Shown here: positions 18,334-26,152 of the stretch, piece after piece | How positions within the stretch are numbered: position 1 is the first letter of the stretch | Layout: each line of letters starts with the position of its first letter | Translations under genes and position numbers: made by a program | Notes under the pieces: generated by a model | Databases searched by the model: none | Told to the model about the DNA's origin: nothing | The model's input: only the letters and a program-made list of their open reading frames with translations | From: Chitinophagaceae bacterium | GTDB taxonomy: Bacteria; Bacteroidota; Bacteroidia; Chitinophagales; Chitinophagaceae | Assembly (NCBI GenBank): GCA_016786885.1 | Contig: JAEUVO010000085.1 | Coordinates: 1-64,000 of the forward strand | Length of the DNA stretch: 64,000 nt | Direction of reading: 5' to 3'

Positions 18334-20115
18334 TTGAAGGCTGCTTGTCATATATTACTCTTTCTGCTCCTCAGTTCTTCTTTATTCGCCCAGCAGTATT
18401 ATGTTCGTGGCGAGGTAAAGGACGAATCAGGTAATGTTTTGCAAAATGTTACAATAAAGCAATTCAGAACTGGCTATATTTTTCGTAGTGGCTCGTCTGG
18501 TACTTTTGGTATTGTTGCCAATCAACAGGTTGATACATTCAGCTTTTCCCTTGAAGGTTATCGTACTGAAAGACTGGTGGTGGATGCAGAACAGTATGTA
18601 AGAATAAAACTAAAACTATTGCCTGCGTCCGTAACTAATGCCCGGAGGGATAAACTATCATCTTTCACAAAAGATCTGGGTAAGGACGAACAAAAGAAAT
18701 GGTTTGCAGGTGATGAAACTTATGCCAGCCTGCTGGAAAATCATTTTATTTCAGCAAAACGGTTTCCCAATACCGGAATGTCGTTGAATGTTGACAGGGC
18801 TTCCTATAGTAATATCCGGAGATTTATTACACTTAACTCATTGGTTCCTCCTGATGCGGTTCGTATTGAGGAAATGCTGAATTATTTTAACCTCAATTAT
18901 GAAACGCCGGTAGGTGAAGATCTCTTCCATTTAAAAACTACGCTAAGTACCTGTCCATGGAACCAGGATAACCAGTTGTATTATATTAATCTGTCTTCCC
19001 GGAAACTGAACCTTGATACACTTCCTCCAAGTCACCTGGTTTTCTTAATTGATGTATCAGGATCAATGGATATGCCAAACAGGCTCCCGCTACTTCAATC
19101 TGCATTTCGTTTGCTGGTCAATAATCTCCGGGATAAAGATTCTGTTGCTATCGTTGTTTATGGAGGAGTTACCGGTGTGATGTTGAACACTACCAGCGGT
19201 GGTGAAAAAGAGAAAATTCTTAAGGCAATTGATGAATTGATCCCCGGTGGCTCTACTCCGGGAGAATCGGGTATTAAGCTGGCCTATAGTGTGGCTCGCA
19301 ACCATTATATAAAAGGAGGGAATAACCGGGTGATATTGGCTACAGACGGAGATTTCAATGTGGGCTTGAAAACCGAAGCAGAATTGGATGAAATGATCAC
19401 CGCACAAAGGGAATCGGGTGTTTATCTTACCTGTCTTGGAGTTGGAATGGGAAATTACAAAGACTCTAAGATTCATTTACTGGCAGAGAAGGGGAATGGA
19501 AATTTTGCCTACCTCGATAATTATAAAGAGGCAGAAAAGGTATTACTAAAAGAATTTACACAGACACTCTATTCTGTAGCCGATGATGTGTATATGAATG
19601 TAGAATTTAACCCTGAGTATGTAAAAGAGTATCGGCTGGTTGGTTTCGATAATAAAGTAGGAGCACTAAGGGACTCATTATCTACTATAGAAGGAGGTGA
19701 GATAGGTTCAGGGCATTCAATGATCGCCATGTTTGAAGTAGTGCCTACTGAAATCAATAAAGGTGCTATTAAGGATAACTTTACTACCGGGAAGTTTGCT
19801 GATATTAAATTGCAATACAGGCTTCCAAATGATAAAAAGCAACAACAATTTATTCATAACAGCCGTTTCGAGTATATCCCGTTTGCAGAAGTGGATAAAT
19901 GTTATCATTTTTCAGCATCGGTTGCTATGTTTGGTTCTTTGTTGCGCAACTCGCCGTTTGTAAAAGATATTAGCTGGAATGAAGTGATAACTATGGCCCA
20001 GGTATCTTCAGGTAGTAATGATTTACTACAAAAAGAATTTATAACTCTTTTGCAACATGCAAAGACACTATATTCAAAAATTAAGAAGAAAAAAGGAAGC
20101 GGTACAAACTGGTAA
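18334..20115 (+). CDS. Exported von Willebrand factor A domain protein (YfbK-like)
   Basis: About 593 residues. A signal peptide (LLFLLLSSSLFAQ) is followed by a carboxypeptidase-regulatory-like beta-sandwich (about 25-90), then a vWF N-terminal segment (NTGMSLNVDRASYSNIRRF). The VWA domain (about 230-415) has the metal-site motif FLIDVSGSMD and the late ATDGDFNVG. The C-terminal part (YHFSASVAMFGSLLR...) resembles DUF3520. The architecture matches YfbK-family proteins, found at the envelope, with no firm function. There is no ATG near the signal peptide: the choice lies between TTG 18307 and TTG 18334, and I favour the second because it gives a compact signal peptide. Its stop codon directly abuts the stop of convergent dnaJ. 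Confidence 0.85.
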   Translation: MKAACHILLFLLLSSSLFAQQYYVRGEVKDESGNVLQNVTIKQFRTGYIFRSGSSGTFGIVANQQVDTFSFSLEGYRTERLVVDAEQYVRIKLKLLPASVTNARRDKLSSFTKDLGKDEQKKWFAGDETYASLLENHFISAKRFPNTGMSLNVDRASYSNIRRFITLNSLVPPDAVRIEEMLNYFNLNYETPVGEDLFHLKTTLSTCPWNQDNQLYYINLSSRKLNLDTLPPSHLVFLIDVSGSMDMPNRLPLLQSAFRLLVNNLRDKDSVAIVVYGGVTGVMLNTTSGGEKEKILKAIDELIPGGSTPGESGIKLAYSVARNHYIKGGNNRVILATDGDFNVGLKTEAELDEMITAQRESGVYLTCLGVGMGNYKDSKIHLLAEKGNGNFAYLDNYKEAEKVLLKEFTQTLYSVADDVYMNVEFNPEYVKEYRLVGFDNKVGALRDSLSTIEGGEIGSGHSMIAMFEVVPTEINKGAIKDNFTTGKFADIKLQYRLPNDKKQQQFIHNSRFEYIPFAEVDKCYHFSASVAMFGSLLRNSPFVKDISWNEVITMAQVSSGSNDLLQKEFITLLQHAKTLYSKIKKKKGSGTNW

Positions 20116-21285
20116 TTAAGAAAACATTTCTCTTATTTTATCAAAGAAGTTTTTTTCATTTTTATCAGGGTGTGGTTTGAAATTTGGAGAGTGACTCAAC
20201 TTCTCCAAAATTGCCTTCTCCTCAGAGCTAAGATGTTGAGGAGTCCATATGCTTACCTGTATAAGCTGATCCCCTTTTTCATAAGAATTTACAGCAGGAA
20301 ATCCTTTGCCTTTCAGCCGGAATATTTTTCCGCTCTGTGTACCTGCAGGCACTTTTATTTTGGCTCTTCCATCAATTGTAGGCACTTCTACCTGGGTGCC
20401 AAATACGGCATCAGTAAATGAAAGATGCAGTTCGTAAGCAACATTTAATCCTTCCCGGTGCAGTTCTTTATGTGGCTCTTCTTCTATCAGGATAATCAGA
20501 TCACCTGCCATACCACCTCTTTCTCCGGCATTCCCTTTGCCGCTTACATTCATCTGCATTCCTTCCTGCACACCTGCTGGAATATCTATGCTAACTGTTT
20601 CTTCACCATATACTCTTCCTTCACCTTTGCAGTTAGTACATTTAGCAGTTATAGTGCTTCCTTCTCCATTGCAGGTGGGGCATGTTGTTACAGTTTGCAT
20701 CTGGCCAAGAAAAGTATTTTGTACTCGTCTCACTTGACCGCTACCACCACAAGTTCCACATGTCTGTACACTTCCTTTATCCTTGGCCCCGCTACCGCTG
20801 CAGGTGGAACAAACAACATGCTTCTTTACTTTAATATTTTTAGTAACACCTTTTGCGATCTCCTCGTATGTCAACTTCAATTTTACCCGAAGGTTACTTC
20901 CTCTCACGCCTCTGCTTCTTTGTCCACCGCGGCCACCTCTTTGCCCTCCGCCGCCAAAAAAACTTCCAAACAGGTCATCGCCGAAAATGTCACCAAACTG
21001 GCTGAAGATATCATCCATGTTCATTCCAGCACCACCACCAAATCCTCCACGGCCATTGCCACTTACTCCTGCATGACCATACCTGTCATACTGAGCTTTT
21101 TTATCTGCATCACTCAATACTTCGTAAGCTTCTGCGGCTTCTTTGAATTTTTCTTCCGCTGCTTTATCCCCTGGATTTCTATCCGGATGGTATTGCATAG
21201 CTACTTTGCGGTATGCTTTTTTAATTTCATCCGGGGATGCTGTTTTACCAACTCCTAATATTTCGTAAAAATCTCTTTTTGACAT
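20116..21285 (-). CDS. dnaJ: Chaperone protein DnaJ
   Basis: 389 residues of full class A DnaJ: a J domain with HPD at 33-35, a Gly/Phe-rich linker (about 75-125), four CxxCxGxG zinc repeats ([32 protein letters not shown]) and the C-terminal substrate-binding domain. It stimulates the DnaK ATPase and hands over unfolded proteins. It lies 70 bp downstream of grpE on the same strand, with an intercistronic hairpin between them. dnaK is not in this window. Confidence 0.97.
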   Translation of the reverse strand: MSKRDFYEILGVGKTASPDEIKKAYRKVAMQYHPDRNPGDKAAEEKFKEAAEAYEVLSDADKKAQYDRYGHAGVSGNGRGGFGGGAGMNMDDIFSQFGDIFGDDLFGSFFGGGGQRGGRGGQRSRGVRGSNLRVKLKLTYEEIAKGVTKNIKVKKHVVCSTCSGSGAKDKGSVQTCGTCGGSGQVRRVQNTFLGQMQTVTTCPTCNGEGSTITAKCTNCKGEGRVYGEETVSIDIPAGVQEGMQMNVSGKGNAGERGGMAGDLIILIEEEPHKELHREGLNVAYELHLSFTDAVFGTQVEVPTIDGRAKIKVPAGTQSGKIFRLKGKGFPAVNSYEKGDQLIQVSIWTPQHLSSEEKAILEKLSHSPNFKPHPDKNEKNFFDKIREMFS

Positions 21286-21312
21286 ACTGGTTTGAAAATT
21301 TGAAAACAGCTC

Positions 21313-21332
21313 AATGACTCAGCAGAGTCATT
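21313..21332 (-). other. Intercistronic hairpin between grpE and dnaJ
   Basis: AATGACTC and GAGTCATT form a perfect 8-bp stem with a 4-nt loop, located 24 nt after the grpE stop and 27 nt before the dnaJ start in the direction of transcription. No T run follows on the minus strand, so it is more likely a processing or stability element than a full terminator. Confidence 0.5.
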
Positions 21333-21355
21333 ACGTAATTTTCACAGTGAGTAAT

Positions 21356-21928
21356 TTATTTCCCTACCACCACTTTTGCGTGACGGATGATCTTATCCTT
21401 CAGGTAATATCCTTTCACTACTTCATCCACTACTTTCCCTTTCATAGCTTCTGTAGCAGCAGGTATCTCTGTTATTGCTTCATGAAGATCAGGATTAAAT
21501 TCCTGTTCTACTGTTTCCATCGCTTTTACTCCTTTTGCCTGCAGGGTGTTACGAAGTTTATTAAATACCAGCATTACACCTTCTTTAATGATTGCCGGAT
21601 CATTTGATGTTTCCAGTTGTTTTTGTGACCGGTCACAATCGTCCAGCACCTCCAGTAAGTCGGTTATCACATCTTTGCCGGCTGTTTGTATAAGCTCTAC
21701 TCTTTCTTTTGCACTGCGGCGTTTGAAGTTTTCAAACTCAGCTACTTTCCGCAGGTATTTATCTTTTGACTCTTCCAGTTCTGCTTTAAGCTTTTCCAGT
21801 TCAGTTTCCTCTGCCACCGGCTCATTAAGGTGGCTGGTACCACTCATACTTTCATCAGTATTGATATCCATACCAGCACTGTTTTCCGGGAGAATGGTTT
21901 CCTGCTCCTTCGTGTCTTTTTCTGTCAT
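21356..21928 (-). CDS. grpE: Nucleotide exchange factor GrpE
   Basis: 190 residues. An acidic N-terminal tail leads into a long coiled coil (ETELEKLKAELEESKDKYLRKVAEFENFKRR), followed by the family signature LLEVLDDCDRSQK and the beta domain (EFNPDLHEAI, GYYLKDKIIRHAKVVVGK). GrpE releases ADP from DnaK. The ATG at 21928 is chosen over an in-frame start at 21976 because a well-formed promoter (21947-21976) lies between the two. It forms an operon with dnaJ. Confidence 0.95.
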   Translation of the reverse strand: MTEKDTKEQETILPENSAGMDINTDESMSGTSHLNEPVAEETELEKLKAELEESKDKYLRKVAEFENFKRRSAKERVELIQTAGKDVITDLLEVLDDCDRSQKQLETSNDPAIIKEGVMLVFNKLRNTLQAKGVKAMETVEQEFNPDLHEAITEIPAATEAMKGKVVDEVVKGYYLKDKIIRHAKVVVGK

Positions 21929-21946
21929 TTTTGTACAAATTGTTTG

Positions 21947-21976
21947 CAAAGGTAAGGTTGTCAAGAATACTGCCAA
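21947..21976 (-). promoter_or_regulatory. Bacteroidota-type promoter of grpE-dnaJ
   Basis: On the minus strand TTG, exactly 19 nt, then TACCTTTG: a perfect fit to the -33/-7 consensus of the Bacteroidota primary sigma factor. The predicted transcription start leaves a short leader of about 12 nt before the ATG at 21928. No HrcA/CIRCE repeat is visible. Confidence 0.7.
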
Positions 21977-22114
21977 CCGTGGATTTGGGACAAAATGACC
22001 TGTATGAGCAAATCAGTAAGTCTGAAAGTCAGCAGGTTTTGAGGGAAGGGATAATACCGGCCATAAGCAATAGCACAAGCCTCTTTTCTGTCTTTCTTCT
22101 ATCTTCGCCGCTTT

Positions 22115-23287
22115 ATGAGTAAAGTTTACCTGAAAAGAAAGATTTCACCCCGGGTTGTTAATGGCCATCCCTGGATATTCAATAACGAGGTTGAAAAAAC
22201 AGAAGGCGATCCGGTTGGTGGAGAAGTGGTTGAAGTGTTCACTCACGATAAAAAATTTGTTGGCAAAGGATATATTAACCCGAAATCACAGATCCTGGTA
22301 AGGCTGCTTACACGGAGTAAGGCAGAAGAAATAAATGAACAATACTTCTTTGACCAGATCAGGAAATGCTGGGAGTATCGGAAAAAAATCGGGTACACTG
22401 AAAATTGCCGGTTAGTTTTTGGAGAAGCTGATTCATTACCACAATTGATCATTGATAAATTCAATGACTATTTTGTTATTCAAACTTTGGCATTAGGAAT
22501 TGATGTCTGGAAGCCAGCGATAGTAAAGGCATTAGAAGCCCTGTTTCAGCCCAAAGGGATTTATGAAAGAAACGATGTGCCTGTAAGAGAATTAGAAGGA
22601 TTACCCCAACAAAAAGGTTTTTTATCGGCTCCTTTTGATACACAGATCATCATCAATGAGAATGGCCTGAAATTTTATGTTGACATAGAAAACGGGCAGA
22701 AAACCGGTTACTTTCTTGATCAACAGGATAACAGGCGGGCTATTCAGCATATTGTGAGAGAAGCCGATGTGTTGGGAGCTTTTACTTATACGGGAACATT
22801 TGAAATTCATGCAGCACATTATGGGGCTAAATCTGTATTAGGCCTTGATATTTCGGCGAACGCCGTAGCGCAGGCAAACAGGAACGCTGAACTCAACAGG
22901 CTTGATAGTATATGCAGATTTGAAACAGCCAATGCATTTGATGTCTTGAAACAATGGGGAAAAGAAGGGAGACAATATGATGTGGTAATGTTAGATCCGC
23001 CGGCATTTACAAAAAGCCGGGAAACAATTCAGAAAGCAATTACCGGGTATAAGGAAATAAATCTTCGGGGTATGAAACTTGTTAAACCAGGAGGCTTTTT
23101 AGTGACATCTTCCTGTACCAACCTTGTTAACCCGGATTTATTTTTACAAATAATTGATATGGCTGCAAAAGATGCCCGCAGAAGAATCAGGCAGGTTACT
23201 TTTCAGGCGCAGGCCTCAGATCATCCGATTATTTGGGGTATGGATAACACACAATACCTTAAATTCCTGATAGTTCAGGTTCAATAA
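22115..23287 (+). CDS. Class I SAM-dependent rRNA methyltransferase, RlmI family
   Basis: 390 residues. The N-terminal PUA domain (about 1-75; PRVVNGHPWIFNNEVE) is typical of RlmI, which makes m5C1962 in 23S rRNA. A linker domain follows (FGEADSLPQLIIDKF). The Rossmann methyltransferase has VLGAFTYTGTFEIHAAHYGA, LGLDISANAVAQANRNAEL, the motif VMLDPPAFTK and the cysteine motif TSSCTNLV. Domain order and length fit RlmI; the precise target base is inferred from the family. It is divergent from grpE, and a near-consensus -7 (TATCTTCG, 22100-22107) precedes it. Confidence 0.88.
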   Translation: MSKVYLKRKISPRVVNGHPWIFNNEVEKTEGDPVGGEVVEVFTHDKKFVGKGYINPKSQILVRLLTRSKAEEINEQYFFDQIRKCWEYRKKIGYTENCRLVFGEADSLPQLIIDKFNDYFVIQTLALGIDVWKPAIVKALEALFQPKGIYERNDVPVRELEGLPQQKGFLSAPFDTQIIINENGLKFYVDIENGQKTGYFLDQQDNRRAIQHIVREADVLGAFTYTGTFEIHAAHYGAKSVLGLDISANAVAQANRNAELNRLDSICRFETANAFDVLKQWGKEGRQYDVVMLDPPAFTKSRETIQKAITGYKEINLRGMKLVKPGGFLVTSSCTNLVNPDLFLQIIDMAAKDARRRIRQVTFQAQASDHPIIWGMDNTQYLKFLIVQVQ

Positions 23288-23305
23288 CTATAACTGCTGA
23301 AATAA

Positions 23306-23650
23306 CTAGCGGGAAACCTGGAATTTTCCGGATTCAATGATTTTTCCTGATATATCTACAAGGTGGTAGATATAAATGCCGCGGGTATAATCATTCAGGT
23401 TGAGGGTAAACTTGTCAGGGATATTTTGAGTTTCATACATTTTCTTACCTAATACACCATTATAGATCTGAACAGTGAGCCCTTTTTTGTAATTGGCCTG
23501 TAAATCAAAGATAATATAAGATGTAGCCGGATTTGGATACAACTTAACAATCCTGTCTGCATCACCTCCCGGGTTCGGTCTGGAAGACTGACCCTGAGAA
23601 GAGATGGTAATCAAGAGAATAAATGATAGTATGGGTAGAATTCGTCTCAA
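23306..23650 (-). CDS. Mini T9SS type A sorting-domain protein
   Basis: 114 residues: a signal peptide (ILPILSFILLITISSQGQ), about 10 linker residues (SSRPNPGGDAD), and then a complete type A C-terminal sorting domain (KLYPNPATSYIIFDL ... TRGIYIYHLVD ... GKFQVSR). Practically no cargo is left between export signal and sorting domain. The start has to be TTG at 23650, since no ATG or GTG occurs between it and the upstream stop. TAAATTTG (23656-23663, minus) resembles a -7 element but would leave almost no leader. The function is unknown; it could be a surface anchor, a decoy client or the remnant of a larger protein. Confidence 0.75.
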   Translation of the reverse strand: MRRILPILSFILLITISSQGQSSRPNPGGDADRIVKLYPNPATSYIIFDLQANYKKGLTVQIYNGVLGKKMYETQNIPDKFTLNLNDYTRGIYIYHLVDISGKIIESGKFQVSR

Positions 23651-23782
23651 CGAAACAAATTTACTTTTATTATTCGAAAAGTAGGCCTAAATTTTTAAAC
23701 GTACAACGTAAAACTACGATTGAAATTTACGACCTCTAAATCAATAAGTTAGAGATCCTAAAGCAAAATTATTAACTAAACC

Positions 23783-24253
23783 TTAGTTAAGGCTCTTAAG
23801 TGCAGCATTGATTTTCTCAAAATCAGGAACATCACCTGCGCTTTCTAATACCTCAGCATATTGAATGATGCCTGATTTATCGATGATAAAAGCTGATCTT
23901 TTCGAAACACCTTTCATGTTTAATATCCAGTCCTTATAAAGGCAGTTATATGCTTCTGATACTTCTTTATTAAAATCGCTAAGCAGCGAAAAATTAAATT
24001 GTTGTTCATCTTTGAATTTAGCCAATGTAAAAACTGAATCGACAGAAATACCAAAGACTTTGGCGTTTGTATTATTATATACGGCAATATTATCCCGTAC
24101 AGAACACAACTCTTTGGTGCAAACACCTGTAAAGGCCTGCGGGAAAAATAATAATAGCACATTGTTTTCTCTTTGCTCAGAAAGTGTAACCTTTTTCTTA
24201 TCGCTATCGTGTAATGTAAAATCCGGGGCTATCTGGCCAACTTCAATACTCAT
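23783..24253 (-). CDS. Peroxiredoxin (AhpE/BCP-like)
   Basis: 156 residues with the thioredoxin-fold peroxiredoxin motif PQAFTGVCTKELC: peroxidatic Cys45 in the PxxxTxxC setting and a second cysteine at 50. The C-terminal FIIDKSGIIQYAEVLE is usual for the family. It reduces hydrogen peroxide or alkyl hydroperoxides in the cytoplasm. The Cys45-Cys50 spacing (CxxxxC) is that of bacterioferritin-comigratory-protein enzymes, which form an intramolecular disulfide; AhpE is the other option. It diverges from the aquaporin gene. Confidence 0.9.
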   Translation of the reverse strand: MSIEVGQIAPDFTLHDSDKKKVTLSEQRENNVLLLFFPQAFTGVCTKELCSVRDNIAVYNNTNAKVFGISVDSVFTLAKFKDEQQFNFSLLSDFNKEVSEAYNCLYKDWILNMKGVSKRSAFIIDKSGIIQYAEVLESAGDVPDFEKINAALKSLN

Positions 24254-24369
24254 GGTTTTGTAGTTAAATAAAAATAATAATGTTATATTCGGTTACCCTC
24301 AAAGAAACAAGCAACTGCCGAAATAGTTGTTGCCAAAATTCTCTTTTTTTCACCTAAAACTATTTGTTT

Positions 24370-25071
24370 ATGAAAAAGCTTTTAGCAGAATTGATCGGGA
24401 CATTTTCCCTGGTTCTTTTTGGTTGTGGTGCGGCCGTTATATCAGGTATATCCGTAACCGGGCCATCAGGAATTGGCTTACTTGGAATTTCATTTGCTTT
24501 TGGTCTTGCGGTTGTGGTTATGGCTTATGCGATTGGCGGTATCAGTGGTTGCCATATAAATCCTGCCATTACTATTTCAATGATGGTAGCAGGAAAAATA
24601 AAAGCAGGTGAGGCAGTTCAGTATATTATCGTGCAACTGATCGGTGCTGTTTTGGGTGCAGGAGTATTATACCTGATTCAGAAAGGATCTCCCGGATTTA
24701 TAATGGGTGAATGGGCACTTGGCTCAAATGGATGGGGTGAAGGATATCTTGGTGGTTATAATATGACCTCCGCTTTTATAACTGAAGCAGTACTAACTTT
24801 TCTTTTTCTGTTTGTTATTTTCGGAACCACATCAAAATGGGGTAATGGGACCATGGCAGGTCTTGCCATTGGATTGACCCTTGTGCTGATCCACCTCGTG
24901 GCTATTCCTATTACAGGTACATCAGTAAACCCTGCCCGTAGTTTTGGCCCGGCAGTTTTTGCGCAAGGCAAGGCGTTAACCCAATTATGGCTTTTTATAG
25001 CGGCACCCATTGTTGGTGGTATCGCCGCTGCATTAGTTTGGAAAGGATTGTTTGAAACAAAGGAGGAGTAA
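24370..25071 (+). CDS. MIP family aquaporin (AqpZ-like)
   Basis: 233 residues with six transmembrane spans and two half-helix loops. The two family boxes are GCHINPAITISMM and GTSVNPARSFGPAVF; both NPA motifs are intact. The residues around them and the length fit a water-selective channel of the AqpZ type more than a glycerol facilitator, which would normally be longer with an Asp after the second NPA. The ATG at 24370 is used; a TTG two codons upstream is also possible. It diverges from the peroxiredoxin gene. Confidence 0.92.
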   Translation: MKKLLAELIGTFSLVLFGCGAAVISGISVTGPSGIGLLGISFAFGLAVVVMAYAIGGISGCHINPAITISMMVAGKIKAGEAVQYIIVQLIGAVLGAGVLYLIQKGSPGFIMGEWALGSNGWGEGYLGGYNMTSAFITEAVLTFLFLFVIFGTTSKWGNGTMAGLAIGLTLVLIHLVAIPITGTSVNPARSFGPAVFAQGKALTQLWLFIAAPIVGGIAAALVWKGLFETKEE

Positions 25072-25093
25072 CTAAGTATAAAAAGTGAAGTCT

Positions 25094-25129
25094 GAGAGAA
25101 TAAACTTTTAGATTACTCTCCCGGTTTTT
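25094..25129. terminator. Weak bidirectional terminator between aquaporin and PorP/SprF genes
   Basis: GAGAG...CTCTC with a partly paired A/T interior, followed by CCGG and a T run on the plus strand. The stem is short and imperfect. Confidence 0.3.
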
Positions 25130-25136
25130 TTCCATT

Positions 25137-26150
25137 TCAAAATTTTGGGCAAAGTAAGTAGCCTTCATTCCTCTTTAAGAAGCCAACATAAGAAACAGAT
25201 AGTTCAAAACCACCACGGCCATAGCTTGAAGGTTTCAGTTTTGAAATATTTACATCATAGCTCAGCGCTACGGAGAAGGGAGTATAGTCAATTTTGATCA
25301 CAGGAATCAATGCATCATTCCAGCGAAGAAAACTACCGGCATGCAAGGTGTAAGCAGGGTTATCAGGGTCTTCGCCAAGTTTTAAACCATACATGATGCC
25401 AGCCATTGTTTCAGCAAAGCCGCCTTGCCTTGAATGGTCCGCTTGTACTGTGAGGTAAGCATAATCAGAAACACCAAGTTTAAGACCGCCTGAGAAAACC
25501 CATTTGGGATGAAGTTCTATTGTAGCATTTCTGTAAAATGAATTGTTGGGCCTGTTGAAGTGATGGTACGCAGCACCGATGTAAAAAGTATTATCCGGGT
25601 TGAAATTTAAATTTGAATTGTAACTCATCCCTACACTACCATCAAGATAACTGTATTGTGAGTTAGCCAGAGTTTCTCCCAGGCCACCATTGTCATACTG
25701 GCTGTTAGTGGTCATTTTTGAAGGATCAAATCGACGTTGGACCAACCCTCCCATGAAGCCTAAAGAGAGATAACGATTGTTTTGCGTACTTAAGGATTTA
25801 TGATAATTCAATGCTGGCAGTACATGGGTTGATGTCCATCCGATAGTCCCGGCCCTGTCATACAAGACTTGCATGCCCACTGTAACGAAGTCGTTGACTT
25901 TACCTATCGGTAATTTGTATTCAGCATTCATAGATCCGGTTCTGTAAGCGTTTGTCACACTATTCCACTGGTCTCTGTAAACAGCCTGCACCCGCACATC
26001 ACCAGTAAATATTCCCGCCAGTGAAGGATTTCTCCAAAGAGGCGCTTCTGAAAATTGAGAGAAATGAATATCCTGTGCCTGCACAGCCCACTGTGATAAG
26101 CTTATGGCAAGGAGTACACCCATTTTTTTTATAGTCACTCTCAATTTCAT
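25137..26150 (-). CDS. PorP/SprF family type IX secretion outer-membrane protein (second copy)
   Basis: 337 residues. The signal peptide is followed by QDIHFSQFSEAPLWRNPSLAG and VYRDQWNS, the same opening as the copy at 11587, and it ends LLCPKF. The body is beta-barrel-like. It begins 2 bp after the stop of the 1452-residue PKD protein, so the two are almost certainly translated from one mRNA and act as client and partner for surface delivery. The two copies are clearly diverged paralogs rather than a recent duplication. Confidence 0.9.
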   Translation of the reverse strand: MKLRVTIKKMGVLLAISLSQWAVQAQDIHFSQFSEAPLWRNPSLAGIFTGDVRVQAVYRDQWNSVTNAYRTGSMNAEYKLPIGKVNDFVTVGMQVLYDRAGTIGWTSTHVLPALNYHKSLSTQNNRYLSLGFMGGLVQRRFDPSKMTTNSQYDNGGLGETLANSQYSYLDGSVGMSYNSNLNFNPDNTFYIGAAYHHFNRPNNSFYRNATIELHPKWVFSGGLKLGVSDYAYLTVQADHSRQGGFAETMAGIMYGLKLGEDPDNPAYTLHAGSFLRWNDALIPVIKIDYTPFSVALSYDVNISKLKPSSYGRGGFELSVSYVGFLKRNEGYLLCPKF

Positions 26151-26152
26151 AA

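Noticed and set aside
20458..21258. Open frame of 266 codons on the plus strand opposite dnaJ
   Set aside because: It lies wholly antisense to a certain gene, with a composition rich in Ser, Thr, Cys and Tyr and no recognisable motif.
23656..23663. -7 promoter element for the mini sorted protein
   Set aside because: TAAATTTG matches, but it lies only 5 nt before the start codon and has no -33 partner.
24370..25071. Glycerol facilitator (GlpF)
   Set aside because: Length and residues around the second NPA fit water channels better; no glycerol genes nearby.
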